A stretch of DNA of 64,000 nt, taken from the NCBI GenBank assembly GCA_023334545.1, contig JAADVB010000056.1, positions 23,211 to 87,210 on the forward strand, read 5' to 3'. Numbering within the stretch: the first letter of the stretch is position 1; each line of letters begins with the position of its first letter. The notes under the pieces were generated by a model that saw only the letters and a list, made by a program, of their open reading frames with translations, was not told the DNA's origin and did no database searches. Shown piece by piece: positions 52,735 to 62,331 of this stretch. Source of the DNA: Salisapilia sapeloensis (taxonomy: Eukaryota; Oomycota; Peronosporomycetes; Peronosporales; Salisapiliaceae). Made by a program: the position numbers and the translations under genes.

Positions 52735-54396
52735 ATGAAGTTCCTCTTATCTGCAATTGTGAGTGCGTTGTTGAGCTCACTTGTCTCTTCTGATGATGCC
52801 CCAGCGGTGACAATCGCGAATGGTACATACTTGGGTGTCCACCAGTCGACGTACGATCAAGACCTGTTCCTTGGTATGCCATTCGCCCAACCTCCTGTCG
52901 GTGATTTGCGTTTCCGAAACCCAGCACCGCTCAACGAAACTTGGTCTGAGCCCAAAGCTGCTACTGAATACTCGCCCGAGTGCTACGGCTACGGAAGCGA
53001 CCAATGGGTACTTGGTAATGTCGTGTCGGAAGACTGCTTGACACTGAACGTCGTTCGTCCGAGTGGTACCGAGACTGGTGCCAACCTTCCAGTTGCTGTA
53101 TGGATCCACGGAGGTGGGTTCGTCATGGGCGGATCGATGGATCCCAGATACAACATGTCTTTCATGGTCGACCAGTCTGTGCAAATGGACAAACCGATCA
53201 TCGGTGTGAGTATCAACTACCGCCTACAAGCCTTTGGCTACTTGTGGGGAAGTGAAGTGGAGAAGGCTGGTGTTGGTAACTTGGCACTCAAGGACCAGCG
53301 CCTCGCACTGCACTGGGTTCACGAAAACATCGCATCTTTTGGCGGTGACCCGAGCAAAGTAACCATCTTTGGTGAAAGCGCTGGTGGATGGAGTGTCTCG
53401 AACCAGTTACTTGCCTACGGTGGACGTGATGACAATCTTTTCCGTGCTGCTATCATGCAATCTGGAGCTGCGACGAGCCCCAAGTCTGCCTACATGGAAG
53501 CTTCCGATTGGGACGTTTACTTTAACAAGATTGCAGATGCTGCGGACTGCGGCTCTGCAGACGATGCACTTGACTGCCTTCGACAAGTGCCGATTGATGA
53601 CTTAAACGACATTTTCAACAGTTCGGTTACCGCTGGTGCCCAATTCAATGCTCAGATCGACAATGACTTTGTGCCAGCCGCTAGTCTCGAACTCCTCGAC
53701 AACGGTCAGTTTGTACATGTACCAATTATGCACGGTGCGAATCATGATGAGGGTGCATCCTTCGGACCGAGAGGCATTAACACGACGGAACAGTTTGCCA
53801 ATTACCTCATGGCATCTGGAAACTCTGCGGAACAAGTGGCTATTCTGACTGAGCTGTATCCTGATATTCCTGAAATTGGTATCCCAGGAACGCTGGATGG
53901 ACGACCAGTGGGGACATCTTATGGTGATATGTACAAGCGAGCATGCGCGTATGCTGGTGACAAATCCATGCACGCTCCTCGTCGGTACACTGCCAAGACA
54001 TGGGCCGCGAACAACGTGACCAACTACAACTACAACTTTAATGTACTAGTGAACGGCTTAGATGCGTATGCAGGTGCCGGCCATTTCCAAGAAGTGGCCT
54101 TTGTCTTTTACAATGTGGAGGGTGTCGGGTATGACACTGCTATTACGGAGAATCCTTTCGAAGGCAAGCCAGACACGTACGAGCAACTCGCCCGCATGAT
54201 GTCTCGCATGTGGATCAGCTTCTTTGCGGATATGACGCCTAACAACAATGGTGTGTCGACGGTGGAGTGGCCGGAGTACACGACCGACGACCCGCAGATC
54301 ATCTTCTTCGACACCAATGCGACTGATTTGGCCTACGCGGAGGATGACATTTATCATGCTGAGGCCATTGATTACATCTTTGACACCATGCACTAG
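52735..54396 (+). CDS. Secreted type-B carboxylesterase
   Basis: 553 residues starting with a clear signal peptide (MKFLLSAIVSALLSSLVSSD; cleavage near residue 19-20). It has the carboxylesterase type-B fold: GTYLGVHQSTYDQDLFLGMP, FAQPPVGDLRF, SEDCLTLNVVRP, WIHGGGFVMGG oxyanion loop, nucleophile FGESAGGWS (Ser215), acid GANHDEGASF (Glu339), and histidine AGAGHFQEVAF (His450). The Cys residues of the EDCLTLN and ECYGYG blocks fit the family's first disulfide. Several NxS/T sites are present. Such enzymes hydrolyse esters outside the cell; in plant-associated oomycetes they could act on host or environmental esters, but the substrate is unknown. The frame is open from a TTG at 52702; the ATG at 52735 is the first and gives the signal peptide. 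Confidence 0.9.
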   Translation: MKFLLSAIVSALLSSLVSSDDAPAVTIANGTYLGVHQSTYDQDLFLGMPFAQPPVGDLRFRNPAPLNETWSEPKAATEYSPECYGYGSDQWVLGNVVSEDCLTLNVVRPSGTETGANLPVAVWIHGGGFVMGGSMDPRYNMSFMVDQSVQMDKPIIGVSINYRLQAFGYLWGSEVEKAGVGNLALKDQRLALHWVHENIASFGGDPSKVTIFGESAGGWSVSNQLLAYGGRDDNLFRAAIMQSGAATSPKSAYMEASDWDVYFNKIADAADCGSADDALDCLRQVPIDDLNDIFNSSVTAGAQFNAQIDNDFVPAASLELLDNGQFVHVPIMHGANHDEGASFGPRGINTTEQFANYLMASGNSAEQVAILTELYPDIPEIGIPGTLDGRPVGTSYGDMYKRACAYAGDKSMHAPRRYTAKTWAANNVTNYNYNFNVLVNGLDAYAGAGHFQEVAFVFYNVEGVGYDTAITENPFEGKPDTYEQLARMMSRMWISFFADMTPNNNGVSTVEWPEYTTDDPQIIFFDTNATDLAYAEDDIYHAEAIDYIFDTMH

Positions 54397-56069
54397 GTAT
54401 GTCGGCTATCGAGTGCGACTGTGTTCTAGCCAAAGCGGCTAGCTCCGCCTAAGATGAATTCAAATATGATGTTTTGTTTCTCGTGAAAACCTTTGTGTAG
54501 TTACTACTTGGAGGTGGAGAGACCACATTAAACACGTCGAGTATAAAGAGTTTATGAGACCAAGCAGATGCAGTTGTAGGATAAGCCTGTAACTTGGCCA
54601 GAAATGGCATGATCGTTAAAACAGATACCGCTCTGAGGCTATCCAAGCGTCCATATAAGGGAGGCAAGAGGTCACTCGATTCCTTCAGCTACATGTCGTT
54701 TAGTTAGGAACCTTTTGGCTAAATGCAAAGTCCTGATTGCTTATTCACGAGAATTTTCAACTATTCGTGGAAGTGCTTATATACACGAGCAAAGTTCATA
54801 GAAGCAAATGAAAGTAAAGCTATTGTCATGCTCGACCCTGTGCTCAACAAAATGTACCGCTTTCGATTGCCAGTACAGGAGAGGAAGATTGGTATAAAGC
54901 TGCGAGATGAACAGACTAAATACCAATGGTAGCTATCCCACATTATTATACATTTCTTCTCTTTGACATACTACTTGCTTCGGATACAGCGACTCGGACT
55001 GGCTTTTGATTGATGAATGTAAGCTAGAAGATGCTATCATCCAGAGAGCCACTGCACATGAGTATCCATGTAGGTATGCTTATCTAGCACTTGAGTTGTT
55101 CATTATAAATTTAAAATTGCCAATAGTACAACAGTACCTGCTTGAAGTGCTCTCACAAGCTCAGTTTGGACAATGGAATCACTGATACGATCAAAGCTAC
55201 CAGCGATATATGATCATCTGGATCGAGCTCAGCTTTATGCTCTGAACATGGTCTAGCAGCAAGCGCTTGTACCGTGTTCGCGTTGAAGTCATATGTAGTG
55301 AATGCTGAAACTTGCCTAGCCAGCTCGAAAGAGCAATTAATAGGGTATAATATCGATTGCAGGGTTTTCGTTTTCTTAAAGATGATAGCGATGATACTTC
55401 GAGAAATCGCCGATTAAGCTCTCAATGAGCACAATCTTGACTGTTGAGGTTATGATCCCGTCTGACTGTGGAACACACATCAACTTTGGTTATGGATAGC
55501 GCTCCGTACACCTGCATTATCCTTGTGCATTATGTGTGCATCCGCTTTGTCAAATACAATTTATAAGTATGATCGCGAGATGTACCAAGTAGGCTGTCGA
55601 ATGGATGAAGACTCTGCAATGTGATAGCACTACGACTTATGTTATCAGGCTATAAACAAGAGTGGGACTAATCTTATTCCCTCGAAAGTTACAAAGACGC
55701 TAGCCCCCGACTGGAGGACATAAAGTGGACATCGGTGTGTGGTGTCATTTGGTTACCATCGAGATGAAGTGACTTCAGCAAAGCATGCTTTGGCTTTCCT
55801 CTGTACATCGACACAATTTGCTGAGCTCTTGCTCGGTTAAGAATAAGATGGAGATCGGACCATCACAAGCCTTCAAATGTTTAACTACATTGCCCGCTTT
55901 TCTATCTGAGGTATGTTACAATACTTCGCAGGAGACCAACCAAGCGCGATTGAGAATGGCATGCAAAGCACATAATCAGCAATTCCCAGCGTACCGTCTG
56001 CACTAAGGGAATTGCTACTACGCCTTCGTGCCATTTCCAAATTAGCAACTTTACAAAGACTTCGCGCCT
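54397..56069. other. Gene-free interval
   Basis: About 1.7 kb of lower-GC sequence. Short frames at 54723-54932 and 55785-56006 do not resemble proteins I know. No repeats or RNA genes were seen. Confidence 0.4.
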
Positions 56070-57565
56070 ATGACCACTCAATGGACAGCAGACGCCTAAG
56101 AAGGATTCTCCCTCTCAGAGGAAAAGAAAGCTAATTGTAAGCTCACCGCCATGATACTCGTTCACGAAGCATTCCGACTCTATCAAAAGTCCGACCAGTC
56201 GGTACCTCGAGAAATGGACAGCAAGCGGTGGAAACCAATCAAGTCATTCAACAATGTGACCATGTACCGGGAGCGGAGCCCTTCGCGAAGAGTAGTGAAA
56301 GACTCCTAGAATAATAGTGCTGAATGGCAAGTACCTCGTGTCATCGTTGGCCATGGGATGATAGAAAGCAATGTGGATGATCTCTTATTTGGTCTTGTGA
56401 ACGGTGATGAGGCAGCTAGTTTGCAGAGTGCAAAATATGCTGGACAACCGAAGACGAATGCCCAGGTTCTCGAGGCGATTGAGAAGCCAAGTTTGGAGCA
56501 TCCATATCGCTCTAGTACTCTCCAATGGCATAATGCTAGTCTAAGTCCAGCACTTCGAGGAATTGTCAAAGACCGAGATGCCGTCTACATTCGGGCGACA
56601 GGAGTCCTCCAAGTAAAGGCAAGCGCATTGGGTATAATCTAGAACATTCAGTTGATTTACCATCCACTCAACCACTTGAAGACCGGGGGATCATACGATC
56701 CCGTGCTTCGTCTTGTGTCCTTTTCATACCCACTTCGGATCAATCCATTGAAGTGTTCGCCAAAGCATATTATGAAGTGTTTGGAAACAACCTCCTCGAC
56801 TCGATTGCTGTGGTCACCTTGGCCAGTGCACTCATGGACAATTGGTTCTCTGCCTATTGTGCAAAACTGAAGAAACCCTCATGGCTCCTTCAGAGGAAAA
56901 GTGTGAACAAGGATGATGTCGTCAGCATTATTGGCAACGAGGAAGCTGAAAATAAGTCGAACTGTGGGTCTTTCAAGAAAAAGTTCGGGCCCTTACGCAA
57001 AGTTTACCCGTGCACCTTGTGTGATATATCCATTTGTGGGAAATGCATTCTTCCCATGGAGCTACTCGAGGTCGAGCCCAAATTAAAACTGGCAGTCAAG
57101 AAGGTTCTCCTCTGCCCCACGTGCAACAAACTTGTCAGCCAAGTCAATTCGTATCAAGTTGCCCGACAAGAAATTATGGCTGGAAGATATAGAAAGGATG
57201 ATAGTGGATCCACCACCGTCGAGCCATCCAGGATCTCTCAACTCACAGAGGACACGAGTGCTCTGATGAACAAAGAATCCTGCGCTGGGGAAGTCTATGA
57301 GTTTGACTCGGATCAACTTAGTCCTTCGACTGAAGACTCGTTGAATGCCTTTGCTCAGCTGACATCGTCCACTGATACCTCTCAGGTTGTCGAGTTCAAA
57401 AAGAGATCTTCTGGTGAAGATATTGGTCATCAAGAGGCTGGAAACGACGGAGAGAAATTGGAAGTTCTGATTGAAAATGTGTGGAGGGGTAGCATCTCGG
57501 AACTTGATTTGAAATACCAAGAGCGTGATCGCCAACTGGCATGGCTAAAGATGACTGAGCAATGA
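56070..57565 (+). pseudogene. Decayed START/FYVE-like paralogue
   Basis: A third member of the family at the left of the window. Conserved pieces appear in order: a QKSDQSVPREMDSKRWKPIK block like QVDSRRWKPLK in the first gene, IESNVDDLLFGLVN, HPYRSSTLQWHNA, DAVYIRATGVLQ, and later CTLCDISICGKC and CPTC. It is broken by a TAA ten codons after the apparent ATG, by a TAG near 56308 and by a one-base frameshift near 56625-56630. The first CxxC pair of the zinc finger is also lost, with only one Cys (SNCGSF) there. The last 270 codons (56753-57565) remain open and could still be expressed as a fragment. A short GTAG...AAG intron could excuse the TAG but not the other defects. Confidence 0.75.
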
Positions 57566-58187
57566 CTTCGACAAAATTACTAGATCACTACAGGACTATA
57601 GAGCGAATTGAAAAGTGACGTTCAAAACGCAAACGTTAGATGGAAAGATTTTTATATTCATTAGTAGTTGGACTGTTTAGCAAATATGCTCAACTGTGGT
57701 CCTTTTCAATACACTTTGCCTGTAGTTTGAATTGTATTGCTACCGTTTAAATCATTGCAATCGATAAAGGCTGTGGGTGTAGGACAAATAAGCTCACCAC
57801 TAGACGAAGCCACCTCGCGAATCATATCTCCTATCAATTGATCCCCTCGGATCGCACTTTGCCCGCTGCCTACCATTTCGCTAGTCTCAAATCTATCTAC
57901 TACCGATACTCTAGCGCGGCTACCATTCAATACGCCCGCTTAAGCATCAAGCGCCATTCTCGAGACGAGTTACTCTGGTACTCCTATCATGCAGACCACT
58001 TACGAGCTCCACAAGCTTACGCGTTGCTACCAGCAGACATACAACTCTTGATGATCTGTGACGTCACCAAGCAGCATGATTTGACCATCAGGACACCGTC
58101 ATATATAAAGTTGGTTGTACTGTCCCGACTCTTTTTGAAACTCACCAAGCAGAAATCGATCCTTATCATCCACTAATTCGATTCGCC
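57566..58187. other. Spacer and pyruvate kinase promoter region
   Basis: About 620 bases. The 112-codon forward frame at 57838-58176 has no family resemblance and ends just before the pyruvate kinase start; it is probably promoter and leader. Confidence 0.4.
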
Positions 58188-60017
58188 ATGCTCCGTCGAG
58201 TGCTCCAGCGTTCTGCCTCCTCCTTCCGCCCTGCGGCCTTTGCTGCCCGTCCGTTCTCTGCTGCTTCAGGGGAGGGACTCGCCAAGACCGGGTATGCTGA
58301 CCCTCGTAGCGAGAAGTTCTCGATGACCAAGATCGTCGGTACGATCGGTCCCGTGTCGGAGCAGTACGAGATGCTGCAGAGCCTTACGGATGAAGGACTG
58401 CGCATCATGCGTATCAACTTTTCTCACGCCGAGTACAGCGAAGCTCAACTGCGTACGTATTTCTCCCTTTCCTCTATGGTCTAGCTGCATTGGGTTGGAA
58501 GACATGCTGATCGGAATCGCATTTATGTGTCATTATGTCGGGTGCCATCTCTTCACCTCATCTTCCATGCTTTTCCAACGTGTCTTCCCTCTCGATCTCC
58601 CATACCACCCACCTGTCGACACTTATTAACATTGTGCCACTCGACCCAATCACTTGCTTCTCTCTGGCACTTTTAAGCAGGCATAGATAACCTACGCGCA
58701 TGCCGAGGCGTCCACTGGAGTCCGTCACGCAGCTTTAACCTGCGTGGCGTCCTCCACGACACCAAGGGTCCGGAGATCCGTACCGGTAAGATGGCTGGCG
58801 GCGACAAGATTTTGCTTGAGAAGGGCAAAGAGATCACGCTGACGACGGACCCGGCGTTCGAGCTTGAGGGCACGGCCGACAAGATCTACATCTCATACGA
58901 CAAGCTCTCCTCGACGGTCAAGAAAGGCGACACCGTCCTCTTGTCGGACGGTCTCATCCACCTCACTGCGCTCGACGTGAACGAAAGCGCGCAGGAAGTG
59001 CACTGTGTGATCAACAACACGGAGAAGCTGGGCAACCGCAAGGGTGTCAACCTCCCTGGTCTCAAGGTCGACCTCCCAGCTCTGTCCGAGAAGGACAAGC
59101 AAGACCTCGACTTTGGCATCAGCAAAGACATTGACTTTATCGCCGCATCTTTCATCCGTAAGGCGAGTGACGTCCACGAGATCCGTGCGTTCGTCGACAC
59201 TTGCATCAGCAAGTACCATGACCCGAAGACGTACATTGCGCCCAAGATCTTGTCCAAGATTGAGAACTTGGAAGGTATCCAGAACTTTGAAGAGGTCTTG
59301 GAAGCTTCCGACGGTATCATGGTTGCGCGTGGTGACCTCGGTGTTGAAGTGCCGTACCAAAAGGTGCTGACGTACCAAAAGTACATGGTCGAGATGTGCA
59401 ATGCCGTCGGCAAGCCAGTGATTGTCGCGACGCAGATGCTCGAGTCGATGCTCAAGAATCCGCGCCCGACACGTGCTGAAGTCTCGGACGTCGGTAACGC
59501 TGTCTTGGACGGCGCAGACGCCGTGATGCTCAGTGGTGAAGTCGCGAACGGCGACTACCCGGTGGAAAGTGTGCGTACGATGATGTCGGTGGTGAAGGAA
59601 GCGGACTCGCTTCTGGCCGACACGCCGCCACAGTTCGACTGGAGCGAGACGACGTCGGATGTCGCGAGTGTCGCTGGCTCGGCCGTCAAGACTGCGTTCG
59701 AGATGGACGCGCAGTTGATCATCGTCCTCACAGACACTGGTGACACTGCTCGTCAGGTCGCCAAGTACCGTCCGACGGTGCCGGTCATGTGCTTTACGCA
59801 CAACAAAAAGGTCGGCCGTCAGCTCCAGATGCACCGTGGCCTGTACCCGGTGGTACCGGAGAACGCCGACAAGCGACCGGAGAGTGCCGAGGCAATTGTT
59901 GCCGCCAAGCAAATGGGCTGGCTGCAGAAGGGCGACCGCGTGGTCATGCTCAGCGACGACAAGCTGACGGACGATTTGGCTAAGCAGATCGTCATGCGCG
60001 TCGCCGACGTCGCGTAA
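58188..60017 (+). CDS. PYK: Pyruvate kinase with mitochondrial presequence, two exons
   Basis: Exons 58188-58452 and 58681-60017 give 533 aa. The 228-nt intron (GTACGT...AAGCAG) is by far the longest in the window. An N-terminal presequence rich in Arg, Ser, Ala and Phe (MLRRVLQRSASSFRPAAFAA) precedes the enzyme. Seen: MTKIVGTIGPVSEQYEMLQS, the substrate loop LRIMRINFSHA, LHDTKGPEIRTGKM, the signature-like lysine region (KILSKIENLEGIQNFEEVLE), the IMVARGDLGVEVP active-site loop, and the C-domain DTGDTARQVAKYRP. It makes pyruvate and ATP from phosphoenolpyruvate. Stramenopiles are known to place the lower half of glycolysis in mitochondria, and this presequence fits that. The start is the first ATG and the only one giving the presequence. 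Confidence 0.93.
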
Positions 60018-60156
60018 ACGTAGCTTGTAGGCAGGAAACATGCAATTTCGTTCTGTCTTATAAATGATCTTGTTCAAGTCGATAGAAGGGAGGTACGAAG
60101 ACAGTATAAAGGAGTTTTCATTGATTCGTGACGTCTCGTGTGGCCTCTTGATCAAT

Positions 60157-62331
60157 CTAGTGGTGGTGGTCGCACGTCTTGCACTTCTTGTTCCACACTT
60201 GCGTCGTGTGAGCGACGAACATGGGGCAGTTGCATGCTCGACAAGGGCCCATGATCGACGCCCGACGCAGCGACTCTTGCTTGTGCATCTCGATACCGCG
60301 CATGGCGTTCGCGATCGCCTGGTACAAGGGCTTGGCGGCGTTCGGCTGCTCGACGTAGCCTCCCAAGATCTCGCTCGGCTGTAAGTCACGTCCGTAGAAC
60401 TTGCGATTGAGATCGTTGCGAGCGGTGATCACAGCGCCTTGGAGTGAGATGCCGGCGTAAAAGCCTTTGCTCTGCGAGTAGCTGTAGTTGGCATTGAGAC
60501 CGCTGGCACTGGCACTCGCGGCGGCTTCGGCGGATCGACCGAACGGACCGACCGTCAAGTCCAAGCCAGCGCCGATGTTGATCTGCGGCTTGTGGAACAC
60601 TTTCAACGCGCCTTCCGACCCAAGGATGATCATGACTTCCACGAGTTCACCGCCGATTTCAAATCCACCGCCAAGACCGACGGTGCCGATGGCAGAAGGA
60701 GCAGACCATTGGCCGTTTGCGAGCTTCCCGATCACGAGACCAGTGCCGATTTTACCAGTGACGAGGAATCCCGCTTTGAAGATAGTGAGGACGGCGATAC
60801 CATGCGCCTTCTCAAGGAACTTAACCGGGATGGCGCGATCGGCAGCAGAGCCCCAGTCGTCACGGAAGAAGTTACCAATGATGTCGGCAGCGTTGTTGCA
60901 CTCTTTCATGAGATCGGACGAGTACGGCATGTGGATTCGACCGGACGCCTGGTGCGCATTGTCATTACGAGATCTGGCGAACTGCGCTACAAGCTGGTCT
61001 TGATACGGCTCGACCTTGGGTGCACAGCTGATGCATACGCGCTGTGGGAGCGACGGATCGTACGTCTTTGCGTGCTCGTACTTCATGTTCTCCGGCACCA
61101 TGAACCACACGGGTGAGCAGTTGCTGCACACTGCTTGGCCACATACGCGACACTGGTGTCGGCGCTTGGTCACATCAAAGCGGACAAAGCAAATATCACA
61201 ATTCGGGTGATCTGCATATCGGCCGGTCATCATGCCTTTCCCGCCTGCCGTCTGCTGATGGTGTGGATCGGGACCTGGGCCGACAAAGGACCCGCGGTCG
61301 TCCGTGCTGGACTGCGACTGGAAGCTCTGCATGCGAACGCCGTGGAATGAAGAGCCTTGCTGCGCAGCGTATTCGACTAGTTCCTTGCGCTTGTTGTCAT
61401 CTGGAATGAGTTTCGCCAAGTTCGGGACAAACTCTTGCGTGTGTTCCGGTCCGAGCTCGACCACGAGGCTATTGTAAAAGTCTTGCACGGCCATTTGTTG
61501 CAGTCCAAAGGCGCGGCAGTTTTGCTTGAACGCCTTGACACCCTGGTCGTTGTGACCTCCTCGAGCTGCACGTATCGTGCTCACGCAATCCTCATACACT
61601 TCCTGCGCTTCTTCGCCTGTCGCCGCAGACGGCACAGTCACTTTAGCGACTGGCGGAGTTGGTGCTAGGTCTGGTTGTTCTTTTGACGGCCAGGCACTGG
61701 CGTTCGGACCGGCTTGAGCTGGTGGCGGCGGCGCTAGGTCTGGCTGTGCCTTTCCATTGAAGCTGTTATTCGCCTGCGGAGGTCGCGGTGGCTGCCACGA
61801 GTTCTGGCTAGAGAACGAGTTGCTGTTGTTGTTCCCGTTGGAAGAGTTGGTGTTGTGCGCTGGCGCGGCTTGCGGCGCATAGTCCGGCTGTGCTTTTACG
61901 CTAAAGCTATTGTCTGCCTGAGGAGGTCGCGGTGGTTGCCATGAGTTCTGACTAGAATAGGAGTTTCCGTTGCTACTATTCGCGTTGGCAGCGTACGCGT
62001 TGTACGCCGTCGCGGCTTGCGGTGCATAATTTCGATACGCTTCCGCGTAGTTTTGCGGCTGTGTTCCGTTGCTATTAAAGAGTGCATTGGGATGCCCTCC
62101 ATTGCTACTATTGAACGAGTTAGCCATAGCGCGCACACTACCGGCCGGTAAGGCGTTCCCATTGTTAGCGTTGGACAAGTACTGGTGAGCTTGTTCGACT
62201 TGGTTTGGCGCCAAGGTTGCCATGGGCGGCTGCGAAGCGGATGCCTCGGCATCGTTATATCTGGTACCGCACTCGGCGCAGAACTTGCCGCCCTCGGCCC
62301 TTGTGCCACACTCGGAGCAAAATTTGGCCAT
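60157..62331 (-). CDS. Zinc-ribbon, FYVE and SYLF domain protein
   Basis: 724 residues, single exon. In order: an N-terminal zinc ribbon (FCSECGTRAEGGKFCAECG); an Asn/Ser/Gln/Pro-rich region (about 30-225) with a duplicated unit around SSQNSWQPPRPPQA(D/N)NSF; a helical domain (about 237-325, CVSTIRAARGGHNDQGVKAF and FVPNLAKLIPDDNKRKEL) similar to the C-terminal domain of ZNF598/Hel2; a FYVE finger (about 375-445, CDICFVRFDVTKRRHQCRVCG) that keeps the basic RRHQCR patch; a SYLF/Ysc84 domain (about 465-690, KAHGIAVLTIFKAGFLVTGK to EILGGYVEQPN); and a closing CRACNCP...CKTCDHHH cluster. FYVE binds PI3P on endosomes and SYLF domains bind phosphoinositides and actin machinery, so an endosomal role is likely. 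Confidence 0.85.
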   Translation of the reverse strand: MAKFCSECGTRAEGGKFCAECGTRYNDAEASASQPPMATLAPNQVEQAHQYLSNANNGNALPAGSVRAMANSFNSSNGGHPNALFNSNGTQPQNYAEAYRNYAPQAATAYNAYAANANSSNGNSYSSQNSWQPPRPPQADNSFSVKAQPDYAPQAAPAHNTNSSNGNNNSNSFSSQNSWQPPRPPQANNSFNGKAQPDLAPPPPAQAGPNASAWPSKEQPDLAPTPPVAKVTVPSAATGEEAQEVYEDCVSTIRAARGGHNDQGVKAFKQNCRAFGLQQMAVQDFYNSLVVELGPEHTQEFVPNLAKLIPDDNKRKELVEYAAQQGSSFHGVRMQSFQSQSSTDDRGSFVGPGPDPHHQQTAGGKGMMTGRYADHPNCDICFVRFDVTKRRHQCRVCGQAVCSNCSPVWFMVPENMKYEHAKTYDPSLPQRVCISCAPKVEPYQDQLVAQFARSRNDNAHQASGRIHMPYSSDLMKECNNAADIIGNFFRDDWGSAADRAIPVKFLEKAHGIAVLTIFKAGFLVTGKIGTGLVIGKLANGQWSAPSAIGTVGLGGGFEIGGELVEVMIILGSEGALKVFHKPQINIGAGLDLTVGPFGRSAEAAASASASGLNANYSYSQSKGFYAGISLQGAVITARNDLNRKFYGRDLQPSEILGGYVEQPNAAKPLYQAIANAMRGIEMHKQESLRRASIMGPCRACNCPMFVAHTTQVWNKKCKTCDHHH

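Noticed and set aside
57838-58176. 112-codon forward frame ending just before pyruvate kinase
   Set aside because: It covers the place where the pyruvate kinase promoter must be and shows no conserved motif.
58893-60389. 498-codon reverse frame opposite pyruvate kinase
   Set aside because: It mirrors the pyruvate kinase exon; the product is Arg/Asp/His-rich with no motif, the usual antisense shadow of a biased gene.
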